NCBI GenBank assembly: GCA_033721915.1
Contig: JAWWAC010000007.1
Coordinates: 30,561 to 94,560 of the forward strand
Source of the DNA: REBR01 sp033721915
GTDB taxonomy: Bacteria; Pseudomonadota; Gammaproteobacteria; Pseudomonadales; Oleiphilaceae
DNA: 64,000 nt
Direction of reading: 5' to 3'
The first letter of the stretch is position 1. Every line of letters starts with the position of its first letter. Under the pieces are notes generated by a model, which was given only the letters and a program-made list of their open reading frames with translations, was not told the origin of the DNA and searched no databases. The translations under genes and the position numbers were made by a program. Positions 28,245 to 36,129 of this stretch are shown piece after piece.

Positions 28245-29072
28245 TTAAAACCGCACCCGTGCCTGTCCGGAGAGGCTGTCGGCCACCCGTGACGGGTTGT
28301 TGTCCAGGGATTTCTCCCAGCGGTACTCCACGGAGAGGCTGATCAGGCGGGTGAGGAAGAGTTCGGTGCTGACCCGGGGGGAGACGTTCTCCTCCTGGCG
28401 GTTGCTGGAAATGTTGATGCCGGTGCCGATGCTGATGTGGCGGTTGTAGTAGAGCTCGGCGCTCAGGTCGGTGATGGTGCTTTTGAGGGGGTTGTCCACC
28501 AGCTCCTGCACCAGCTCCAGGTTCAGTGCGCCGCCCCCTTCCGTCTGGTGGAAAAACTTGGTGGTCACGGCGACCACGGGGCGCTGGAAGTGGTCCGGGC
28601 TGTTCCAGGTGACGCCGGCGGTCAGGCGCAGTTGCGGCAGGCTCTGTGGCACCAGCCCCAGCACGATGCCAAATCCGGTATCGTTGCCCTCATCCAGTTC
28701 CGGCTGGGCGAACTTGCGCACATGGGTCACCTGTGCCGCACCGTACATGCCCGGTATGTAGTAATAGTCCGCCCCCAGGCGATAGATCTCCTGGAAGGTG
28801 TCGTCCTCGTACTCGTAGCTGGCATGGATGGCGGTGGCCCGGTTCACAAAGGCCAGCTCCTTGAGGGGGTGACAGCAGGTGCGCACCGGCTGGGGGTAAT
28901 AGATGGCCTGGAAGTGGCCACGGTTGCGATCCTCCGGTGTGTCCTCCGGGAACGCCAGGGGCTGGAAACCCAGTTGGGTCTCCCACTGATAGTCGTGGTC
29001 GTAATCGTAGGCCAGAGCCGGTGAGGCGCTCAGTGCTGCCACCATCATCAGCAGGTGCGCTTTGCGGTTCAT
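28245..29072 (-). CDS. Outer-membrane beta-barrel protein, paralogue 1
   Basis: This 275-residue precursor has a signal peptide (cleaved near ALA, residue 21) followed by alternating amphipathic strands rich in Tyr, Trp and acidic residues. It ends in Phe (GQARVRF), a classical barrel terminus. It aligns by eye over its length with the protein at 29427-30245: PVRTxxHPL near the N-terminus, YEYEDDTFQE versus YRHEDESHED, and NSPDHFQ versus DSPDHFQ in the middle. Two Cys (RTCCHPL) are unique to this copy. It may be a small porin or a structural barrel; no substrate can be read. The AAGGAGG site is about ten bases before the ATG. Confidence 0.8.
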   Translation of the reverse strand: MNRKAHLLMMVAALSASPALAYDYDHDYQWETQLGFQPLAFPEDTPEDRNRGHFQAIYYPQPVRTCCHPLKELAFVNRATAIHASYEYEDDTFQEIYRLGADYYYIPGMYGAAQVTHVRKFAQPELDEGNDTGFGIVLGLVPQSLPQLRLTAGVTWNSPDHFQRPVVAVTTKFFHQTEGGGALNLELVQELVDNPLKSTITDLSAELYYNRHISIGTGINISSNRQEENVSPRVSTELFLTRLISLSVEYRWEKSLDNNPSRVADSLSGQARVRF

Positions 29073-29426
29073 TAGGGGGTGTCCTCCTTGCTCGGGCCTG
29101 ATGATGCATCAGCCGGTTACGTCACAGGCACTGGCGGATGGGCCCGTTATCCAGCCATCGGGTTGCCGTCGTTTGTTAACAGGACGCCCGGTCAAAGACA
29201 CAATCTGCCATGACAGGGCGCCACAGGCAGTGCGTTATGCACGGTTCTGGCCAACGGATGTCACTGTTGTGACGGAATTGGAACACGAAGGACCCATTAA
29301 TGGGTTGTCCCACTTAACGTTTACTGCAATCGGTGGGGCGATCTGGCCTTCAGGGTCAAGGGAGGGGCTTTAAAGAGGCAGGGCGCTCCGGCAAAGGCCG
29401 GAGGCCCAGGTCAACCGGGTCGCTTT
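29073..29426. other. Intergenic region between the two barrel genes
   Basis: No gene is supported in these 354 bases. The low end holds the ribosome binding site and probably the promoter of the 28245-29072 gene. A 7-bp hairpin (CTCCGGC/GCCGGAG, 29386-29403) lies just past the end of the upper barrel gene and may help end its transcript, although it has no adjacent U-run. A short plus-strand open frame crosses the region but has no ribosome binding site or family character. Confidence 0.6.
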
Positions 29427-30245
29427 TCAGAAGCGGGCCCGTGCGGTGAGTGAGAGAATATCCGCCTCTACGGAGGGGATATTGTTGAAGGAAGCGTCCA
29501 GTGTGTAATCCACCGCAGCACTGAACAGCGGCGTGAGAAAGACCTCGCTGCCAAAGGTGAACGCGGTATTGTCGTCCGCGTCGTTGTCGACGCGCTGGCC
29601 TCCCAGGCCGACACTGATGCTGTTGGTGAGGAAGTAATCCCCCCGTACATCCAGCACCGTGGTGTCATTGTCGTCATCCACGATGTCGTAACGGGCTTCC
29701 AGACTCAGTGCGGTGCCGGCCTGCATGGACTGTACCCATTTGCCGCCAAAACGCAGCACGTCTTCCTGGAAGTGGTCCGGGCTGTCAAGGGCCCCGCCCA
29801 CGGTAAGACGCAGACTCTGCAACTGCGGCGGCAGCCAGCCAATATCCACGGCGGCACCGGTATTGCTGGATTCCGCGTTACTGCCCCCTCCGCCGAAGTC
29901 TTCCACATGGTTGACTTCCACGCGCCCGTAGAAGTCCTGCACATAGCCTTCAGCGCCGACACGGACCTTGTCCTCGTGGCTTTCATCCTCGTGCCGATAA
30001 CTGAGAAAGAGGTTGTCGGAACGCTCCAGATAGGCCGCCTCAGCCAGTGGATGGCCCGCCGTACGCACCGGTAACAGATGAAAGCGACCCTCCACAGCGC
30101 CCCGGTCGCGGCTGACGACTCCCGGCCGGTCAAAATCCAGGTTCTGGTAATTCAGCAGGCCTTCCACCTGATAATCCTGTGCCGACACCATGGCGGGTGT
30201 GGCGCTGATGGCGGCAATGGCGAGAGTGAGTGCGGTTTTTTTCAT
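29427..30245 (-). CDS. Outer-membrane beta-barrel protein, paralogue 2
   Basis: The 272-residue precursor has a signal peptide (MKKTALTLAIAAISATPAMVSA) and a strand-rich mature part ending in Phe (LTARARF). It is a diverged tandem copy of the barrel at 28245-29072, sharing PVRTAGHPL, YRHEDESHED and DSPDHFQ motifs. It is highly acidic (DDDNDTT, NDADDNT), which fits calcium binding or a saline environment. The start is the second ATG (30245), which has AGGAGG seven bases upstream; the first ATG (30251) would be too close. Separate intergenic regions suggest the two copies are regulated independently. Confidence 0.82.
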   Translation of the reverse strand: MKKTALTLAIAAISATPAMVSAQDYQVEGLLNYQNLDFDRPGVVSRDRGAVEGRFHLLPVRTAGHPLAEAAYLERSDNLFLSYRHEDESHEDKVRVGAEGYVQDFYGRVEVNHVEDFGGGGSNAESSNTGAAVDIGWLPPQLQSLRLTVGGALDSPDHFQEDVLRFGGKWVQSMQAGTALSLEARYDIVDDDNDTTVLDVRGDYFLTNSISVGLGGQRVDNDADDNTAFTFGSEVFLTPLFSAAVDYTLDASFNNIPSVEADILSLTARARF

Positions 30246-30555
30246 GGTCATTCCTCCTTATTGGATGGCCTGCCACCCCGGGTTGCGGGGCTGGGACAGG
30301 CTGTGCTTCTTGCACTAACTGCAGCAGAATGGACAAGCACTTGAATGCTTCGGGTGACAGCGTGTTTGTCCTCCTGAGACACCCTTCCGGCAAAGCTGTT
30401 ACGGTCACGGAGCCCACTGCCGGAGTTGAATGGGCTAGAATTCAGGCTTACCGGCGCAGGCCCTGATCCCGTCACCGTATTCCGGACCCATGGCACAAGG
30501 GAACACCGGCTGCCCATTCAGTGCAGTATCGTCAACTTGGACAAAAGGTATGGCA
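30246..30555. other. Divergent intergenic region, no gene seen
   Basis: These 310 bases separate the minus-strand barrel gene from the plus-strand MFS gene. The low end carries the AGGAGG site of the barrel gene (about 30252-30257) and the high end an AAAGG site (30544-30548) for the MFS gene. Both promoters should lie here, but I could not identify well-spaced elements. Confidence 0.5.
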
Positions 30556-31884
30556 ATGGTTCCTGCAAGCACACTGGCGCCGAAGCGGGAGATTTTCGGC
30601 TGGGCCATGTTCGATTTCGCCAATCAGGGCTATACCCTGCTGATTATCACGGTGGTGTTCGGGGACCTCTTTACCCGGGTCATTGTGGGGGACGCCCCGG
30701 ATTACCGGCTGGGCAATCTGCTCTGGAGCCTGTCACTGGCACTGAGTTACCTGATGGTGGTGGTGTCCAATCCCCTGTGCGGGGCCATCATGGACTTTAC
30801 CCGCAGCCGCAAGCGCTTTCTGTTTATCAGCTACCTGGCCACGGTGGTGGCCACGGGGCTGCTGTACTTTGTGGAGCCCGGCTGGATTGTGCCGGCCATG
30901 GTGCTGATTATTGTCTCCAATTTTGCCTACGCCATGGGGGAGGGGTTTATCTCCAGCTTCCTGCCGGACCTGGGCTCGCGGGACGATCTGGGCTGGATTT
31001 CCGGCCTTGGCTGGGGGCTTGGCTATATCGGCGGCCTGGTGGCCACTGCCTTCACCCTGTTTTACCTGGGGGAGGTGACGGCGGAGAACTACGACACCAT
31101 CCGCTGGGTGGGGCCTTTTGCCGCCGTGTTCTTCCTGCTGGCGGCCATTCCCACCTTCGCTTTTCTGCGGGAAAGGGGAGAGGCCCACCCGCTGCCTGCC
31201 GGTCAGTCACTGATGGCGGCGGGCATGGCCCGTCTGACGCGGACCCTGTCCGAGGTGGGGCAGTTCCGGGACCTGCGCAGCCTGCTGATCTCGGTGTTCT
31301 TCACCATGGCGGGCATCTACATCATCATCAGCTTTTCCTTTATCTATGGGGCACAGGTGATCGGCTGGGAGGACTCGGTGCGCAACCTGATGTTTATCAC
31401 GGTGCAGATCACCGCCGCCGTAGGGGCCATTGGCTTTGGTTATATCCAGAGCCGCATCGGTGCCCGCACCACCTACCTCATCACACTGGGGCTCTGGCTG
31501 CTGGCCATACTGGCGATCTGGCAGACACCGGCCCTGACAACCCTGGCCGGGCACTGGCTCGGGGTTGACTGGGAGGCCCAGTATGTCTTTCTTTTTGCCG
31601 GCGTGCTCTCCGGGCTGAGTCTCGGTTCCGCCCAGTCCGCCGGGCGTGCCCTGGTGGGCGTGCTCACACCAACGGGCAAGGCGGCGGAGTTTTTCGGCTT
31701 CTGGGGCACCGCCTCCAAGCTGGCGGCCATTTTCGGCATACTGGGGCTGGGGCTGATTCAGTGGGTGCTGGGGCTGGCGGATGCCATCCTGTTCTGCCTG
31801 GTGCTGTTTGTACTGGCCATTATCGCGGTGCTGCCCGTGAACGAGGCCCGTGGCCGTCAGGTGGCGGAAGACTGGCGGGAATAG
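30556..31884 (+). CDS. UMF1/Atg22-type MFS transporter
   Basis: The 442-residue inner-membrane protein has about 12 helices and the N-terminal signature EIFGWAMFDFANQGYTLLIITVVF, typical of the UMF1 family related to yeast vacuolar Atg22. LGLGWGLGYIGGLV and SRAxAG-like SAQSAGRALVG segments support this. Amino-acid efflux is known for the yeast relative; the bacterial substrate is unknown. The start is the ATG at 30556, seven bases after AAAGG; ATGs at 30490 and 30550 give N-termini without family character. It converges with the lipoprotein hydrolase gene. Confidence 0.9.
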   Translation: MVPASTLAPKREIFGWAMFDFANQGYTLLIITVVFGDLFTRVIVGDAPDYRLGNLLWSLSLALSYLMVVVSNPLCGAIMDFTRSRKRFLFISYLATVVATGLLYFVEPGWIVPAMVLIIVSNFAYAMGEGFISSFLPDLGSRDDLGWISGLGWGLGYIGGLVATAFTLFYLGEVTAENYDTIRWVGPFAAVFFLLAAIPTFAFLRERGEAHPLPAGQSLMAAGMARLTRTLSEVGQFRDLRSLLISVFFTMAGIYIIISFSFIYGAQVIGWEDSVRNLMFITVQITAAVGAIGFGYIQSRIGARTTYLITLGLWLLAILAIWQTPALTTLAGHWLGVDWEAQYVFLFAGVLSGLSLGSAQSAGRALVGVLTPTGKAAEFFGFWGTASKLAAIFGILGLGLIQWVLGLADAILFCLVLFVLAIIAVLPVNEARGRQVAEDWRE

Positions 31885-31905
31885 CCCCGCCCCTGACGGC
31901 GGCTT

Positions 31906-32769
31906 TCAGCGGGGCTGGTGGTTATACAGGAAGTTGATGGCCTCCTCGGTGGCACCACCGGCCATGAGGAAGGTCAGGAAATGGCCCCGCATCCGCACCG
32001 GGTAGAGCTCCGACGTTACGCCGGCATCGCGCAGTGCCTGATGGAAATCCTCGGAGTGGTCAAAGGGCACCAGCCCGTCCAGAGTGCCATGGAACAGGAA
32101 AAAGGGCGGGGCCTGATCGTGGACATGGAAGACCGGTGAGGCCCGGCGATACCTCTCAGGCATCTCTTCTTCCCGGCCACCCAGCAGCTGTATCAGTCGC
32201 CGGCCACTGTCGAACTTGGTCAGGTCACTGGGGATGCCGCCGGCCATCACCGCCACAGGACGGGTTTTTTCACCGCCGTAAGGAGTGTCCAGTTCTCCGC
32301 CCTGTCCGGCCACCAGTGCCAGCAGGCTCACCAGATGGGCCCCGGAGGAGTAGCCATAGGCACTGATGCGCCGGGGGTCGATGCCGTACTGGCCGGCATT
32401 GTCGTGAATCCAGTGCATGGCCTGCTGCACATCGTGGAGCTGCGCCGGGAAGCGATTGGCGGGGGCGAAACGATGGTCTATATTGACCACCACAAACCCC
32501 GCCCTGGCAATCTGCCGGGCCCTGGCCTCCATGTCACTGCGATGGCGTCCCTCCCAGCCACCGCCGTGGACCATCAGCACGGCCGGGTTTGGTCCCGGAC
32601 GGTCTGGCTGGAAGATGTCGGCGTAAAGGGCCTTGCTCCAGCCCCCGGGGCTGTAACGCTGGCTTTCCGTCACAGTGACATCGAAGGGGGCATTGGCCGG
32701 GGCTTCGGCGGCTGTGGTGGCGCAGCCACTGAGAACCATCAGCAGGGTAATGAATGAAACAGTGCGCAT
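31906..32769 (-). CDS. Lipoprotein alpha/beta hydrolase (esterase)
   Basis: The 287-residue protein has a lipobox LSGC (Cys16), so it is probably lipid-anchored in the envelope. The alpha/beta-hydrolase core shows the oxyanion motif VHGGGW (about 66-71), nucleophile elbow GYSSGAH (about 139-145), acid FHGTLDG and His in MRGHFLT near the C-terminus, a complete catalytic triad. The pattern fits the BD-FAE/carboxylesterase-like group acting on short esters. The physiological substrate is unknown. It is a single gene. Confidence 0.9.
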   Translation of the reverse strand: MRTVSFITLLMVLSGCATTAAEAPANAPFDVTVTESQRYSPGGWSKALYADIFQPDRPGPNPAVLMVHGGGWEGRHRSDMEARARQIARAGFVVVNIDHRFAPANRFPAQLHDVQQAMHWIHDNAGQYGIDPRRISAYGYSSGAHLVSLLALVAGQGGELDTPYGGEKTRPVAVMAGGIPSDLTKFDSGRRLIQLLGGREEEMPERYRRASPVFHVHDQAPPFFLFHGTLDGLVPFDHSEDFHQALRDAGVTSELYPVRMRGHFLTFLMAGGATEEAINFLYNHQPR

Positions 32770-32894
32770 GGGCGGGATCCGTCAGTTGGAATTGGCTGTT
32801 GTTACGGCTGCAAGGGATGGTTGGATTCAGGAGACGGGCTTTTGAATAATGGGGAAACAGGGTCATCGTCCTCGCGGCTTTTCGGGGGGATGAC

Positions 32895-33445
32895 ATGAGT
32901 CCGCTGGAATGGCTGCCCGTGGTGCTGGTGTTGCTGGTGGCCGCCTCCATCCTCTTTTCCACGGTGCGCTACGGCATGTCCCCCATGCCCAGCCTGGGCC
33001 AGGCACGACGGGTCATGGTGGAGGAGGTGAGCGAAGCGCCCCGGGGGCCATTGTGGATATGGGGTCCGGCTGGGGCACACTGGCCATTCCCTTTGCCCGG
33101 CGTTTTCCCGACACGCAGGTAATTGGTTATGAGGTCTCCTGGTTCCCCTGGATAACCGCCTGTGTGCTGGCTAAATTGTTACGGTTACGTAATCTTCACT
33201 TCTACCGCCGTGATTTCCGCCAGGCGGACCTCTCCGGTGCCTCGGTGCTGTTGTGCTATCTCATGGCCCGTGGAATGCGTGCGGTGAGTGAGCGGTTACA
33301 AAAAGACCCCGGATCCGTGCAGTGGGTCATCAGTCACCATTTCGCCCTTCCGGGCTGGCAGCCGGTCCGTACCCGCAAACTGGCGGATTTATACGGCACC
33401 CCTATTTATACTTACTCTGTGACGCACTTCACCCCAAAGCATTGA
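32895..33445 (+). pseudogene. Membrane-anchored SAM methyltransferase with apparent frameshift
   Basis: The N-terminal part (32895 to about 33050) encodes one membrane helix (EWLPVVLVLLVAASILFST) then RYGMSPMPSLGQARRVM. The class I methyltransferase core, with SAM-binding IVDMGSGWGTLAIPFARRFP, GYEVSW and LLCYLMARGM, is read in the -1 frame up to 33445. The switch falls in the run CCCCGGGGG at about 33048-33056. One missing base there explains it; a sequencing error, a real mutation or -1 ribosomal slippage on GGG are all possible. If joined, the protein has about 183 residues, anchored by one helix with the catalytic domain in the cytoplasm. The substrate is unknown. Confidence 0.75.
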
Positions 33446-33524
33446 CACCTTATAGTGATGCTGACTAGCTGTCAGCGCGCTGTGTCTGACAAGAATCCTC
33501 AACACGTCTTATGGAGACTTGCCA

Positions 33525-35870
33525 GTGGCCTGTCACAAGCCATTCCGGATCCTTGCCCCCCTTGTCCTTTTTCTGTTGTCTTTTGCCCTGATGATTCCGC
33601 TGCCCACCGTGGCGCAAGAGGGCAGCACCGAGGCACCGCCCAGCTACGACACTCTGGCGGATATGCTGGAGGACGACGAAGCCCGCAGCCGCCTTGTGGC
33701 CGAGCTGAGGGCGCTTTCCGCCGCCCGTGATCAGGCCGCTGTGGCGGAAGCATCCACGGACGGGGAGGCGTCCGGCGGAGAAGGGCTGATCGAGGGCATG
33801 CCCGGTGTCCAGGAGGAAGAACAGCTCTCCTTCCCGCGCCGCATTGCCAACAGCACCCAGGACTTTGCCACCAACTTTACCACGGAGTTCTCCAGTGCCA
33901 TGGAAGCCCTGCGGGCTCTGGGGGATTCCGGTGCCGCCGCGGACCTGGGCGGTCTGACACTGGCGGCCTTCAACCTGGCCATGGTGATTCTGGCCACACT
34001 GGTGGCTTTCCTGCTGCTGCGGCGGCTGGCCAGGCCACTGTTTGCCGCGGCCAACCGCTGGGCCAAAAAAGACACCCGTGGCAGTCCTCTGCTGCGACAG
34101 AGCATGGCCGTTGCCGGTTCGGCACTGGCGGATTTCCTGGTGATTGTGCTGGCCTACGTGGGTGGCTTTCTGGTGGCGCTGTTTGTGGTGGGCGAGCCGG
34201 GTGAGATGGATACCCGCGAATCCCTGTTCCTCAACGCCTTTCTGGTGATCGAGGTGTTCAAGGCGCTGCTGCGGGTGGTGTTTGCCTCCAGGGACGAGGG
34301 GCTGCGTGTACTGCCACTGACCGGTGAGCAGGCCGCCTACTGGAATGCCTGGCTGGCCCGGCTCAGCGGCTTTATCGGTTACGGCATCCTGGTGGTGGTG
34401 CCCATGATCAACTTCAACCTGTCACCGGCGCTGGGGCGCATTGCCGCTCTGGTAATCATGGTGCTGGCCTTCCTCTACGCGGTGGTGATCATCCTGCAGA
34501 ACAAGCAGCTGCTGTCGGACCGCCTGGAGGCACAGGCTCGCAGGGCCGACCTGGCCTTCTCTCGGCTGTTGCTGGGCATGCTGGCCAAGAGCTGGTATGT
34601 GCTGGCCATCGGCTATTTTGCCGCGCTGGTGCTGGTCACTGTGGCCCGTCCCGAGGATGCACTGCCCTTTATGCTGGGGGCCTCGTTCCAGACGCTGGTG
34701 GCCGTGGGTGGCGGAATCTTCCTGTCACTGGTGATCAGCCAGCTGATTACCCGGGGCTTCAAAGTGCCGGAGGAAACCCGTCTGCGTTTTCCCATGCTGG
34801 AGAACCGCCTCAACAGCTTCCTGCCCACGCTGATGAAAGTGATCCGGGTGCTGATCCTGATTGCGGTGATTGGCCTGGTGATGGACGCCTGGGCCCTGTT
34901 CAGCCTGGCGGAATGGATGGCCTCGGAAGGCGGCTCAAGGGCACTGTCGGCGGCCATTTCCGTCACCATCATACTGGCCGTGGCCATGGTGCTGTGGATC
35001 GGCCTGGCCAGCTGGATCGAGCAGCGGCTTAACCCGGACACCGGCAGCGGCGAGCCCAGCGCCCGGGAGAAGACACTGCTGACCATTTTCCGCAATGCCA
35101 TTGCCATTACACTGATTGTGATCACCCTGATGATTGTGCTGTCGGAAATCGGCATCAACATCGGGCCACTGATCGCCGGTGCCGGTGTGCTGGGCCTGGC
35201 CATCGGTTTCGGCTCACAGAAGCTGGTGCAGGACATCATCACCGGCGTCTTTATCCAGCTGGAAAACGCGGTCAATGTGGGTGATATCGTCACCGCCGGC
35301 GGGGTGACCGGCACGGCCGAGAAGCTCACCATCCGCTCACTGGGGATCCGTGACCTTTCCGGTACTTACCACATGATTCCCTTCTCCTCCATCGACAACG
35401 TGGCCAACTACATGCGCGAGTTCGCCTACCATGTGGGCGTCTACGGCGTGGCCTACCGGGAGGACATCGACGAGGTGATCGTGCGCCTGCGAGAGGCGTT
35501 CCAGGAGCTGATCTCGGACCCCGAGGAGAAGGCAAAAATCCTCGGCGACCTGGAGGTGCACGGTGTCACGGCACTGGGTGACAGTTCCATCGATATCCGC
35601 ATCCGCATCAAGACACTGCCCGGTGTGCAGTGGGCCGTTGGGCGCGCCTACAACCGGCTGGTGAAATACCATCTGGATCGTGCCGGTATCGAGATTCCGT
35701 TCCCCCATATGACCATGTACTTTGGTCAGGACAAGGACGGTACGGCGCCACCGGCTCCGGTACTGCTGCAGCAGCCCAGCGGAGGCAAGGTGGCATCCGG
35801 GCAGAACGGCGGCCATGGTTCCGGAGACACCAATGCCCGGTTCAAGGGTGACTTTGACGAGGGCGACTGA
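33525..35870 (+). CDS. ybiO: YbiO-like MscS-family mechanosensitive channel
   Basis: This 781-residue channel resembles E. coli YbiO along its length: signal peptide, periplasmic helical region (YDTLADMLEDDEARSRLVAEL), about eleven helices, and the MscS core. The pore helix region reads NIGPLIAGAGVLGLAIGFGSQKLVQDIITGVFIQLEN, followed by the beta domain (VGDIVTAGGVTGTAEKL, IPFSSIDNVANYMRE) and a C-terminal alpha/beta domain. It should open on hypo-osmotic shock to release solutes. The start is GTG at 33525, eight bases after GGAG; a TTG at 33519 is too near that site. The C-terminal tail is Gly/Pro-rich and acidic. It ends 33 bases before a Rho-independent terminator. Confidence 0.93.
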   Translation: MACHKPFRILAPLVLFLLSFALMIPLPTVAQEGSTEAPPSYDTLADMLEDDEARSRLVAELRALSAARDQAAVAEASTDGEASGGEGLIEGMPGVQEEEQLSFPRRIANSTQDFATNFTTEFSSAMEALRALGDSGAAADLGGLTLAAFNLAMVILATLVAFLLLRRLARPLFAAANRWAKKDTRGSPLLRQSMAVAGSALADFLVIVLAYVGGFLVALFVVGEPGEMDTRESLFLNAFLVIEVFKALLRVVFASRDEGLRVLPLTGEQAAYWNAWLARLSGFIGYGILVVVPMINFNLSPALGRIAALVIMVLAFLYAVVIILQNKQLLSDRLEAQARRADLAFSRLLLGMLAKSWYVLAIGYFAALVLVTVARPEDALPFMLGASFQTLVAVGGGIFLSLVISQLITRGFKVPEETRLRFPMLENRLNSFLPTLMKVIRVLILIAVIGLVMDAWALFSLAEWMASEGGSRALSAAISVTIILAVAMVLWIGLASWIEQRLNPDTGSGEPSAREKTLLTIFRNAIAITLIVITLMIVLSEIGINIGPLIAGAGVLGLAIGFGSQKLVQDIITGVFIQLENAVNVGDIVTAGGVTGTAEKLTIRSLGIRDLSGTYHMIPFSSIDNVANYMREFAYHVGVYGVAYREDIDEVIVRLREAFQELISDPEEKAKILGDLEVHGVTALGDSSIDIRIRIKTLPGVQWAVGRAYNRLVKYHLDRAGIEIPFPHMTMYFGQDKDGTAPPAPVLLQQPSGGKVASGQNGGHGSGDTNARFKGDFDEGD

Positions 35871-35903
35871 GGCCCGGGGCTCAGCCCTGGGCCCCTGAAT
35901 CGC

Positions 35904-35937
35904 AAAAGCCGGTGCCCTGACAAGCACCGGCTTTTTT
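35904..35937 (+). terminator. Rho-independent terminator after ybiO
   Basis: A 12-base stem (AAAAGCCGGTGC/GCACCGGCTTTT) with an 8-base loop is followed by further T, 33 bases after the channel gene. It is a canonical terminator on the plus strand. Confidence 0.93.
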
Positions 35938-36129
35938 GTGGCCGGTTTGTTTCCCTGGCACTCTTTCGTCAGTATTGAAGTGATTCCTCGGGGCTGCCGT
36001 CCCCCCCGGCAGAGCGCCGGTAGGCATCAGCCCGGGACTGTGAAACCATGAAGTCTGTTGTGTCCGGGACCAGCCGGCCCGGGGGCGGGCTGTCACGAGC
36101 AGGCACTTATAACGGTAAAGGGAGGCACC

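Noticed and set aside
29062..29373. Possible 103-codon gene between the barrel genes
   Set aside because: No ribosome binding site, no hydrophobic or domain pattern, and it overlaps the start of the lower barrel gene.
30426..31568. Plus-strand open frame (380 codons) overlapping the MFS gene in another frame
   Set aside because: Composition is Gly/Arg/His-rich without helices or domains, while the MFS frame gives 12 membrane segments.
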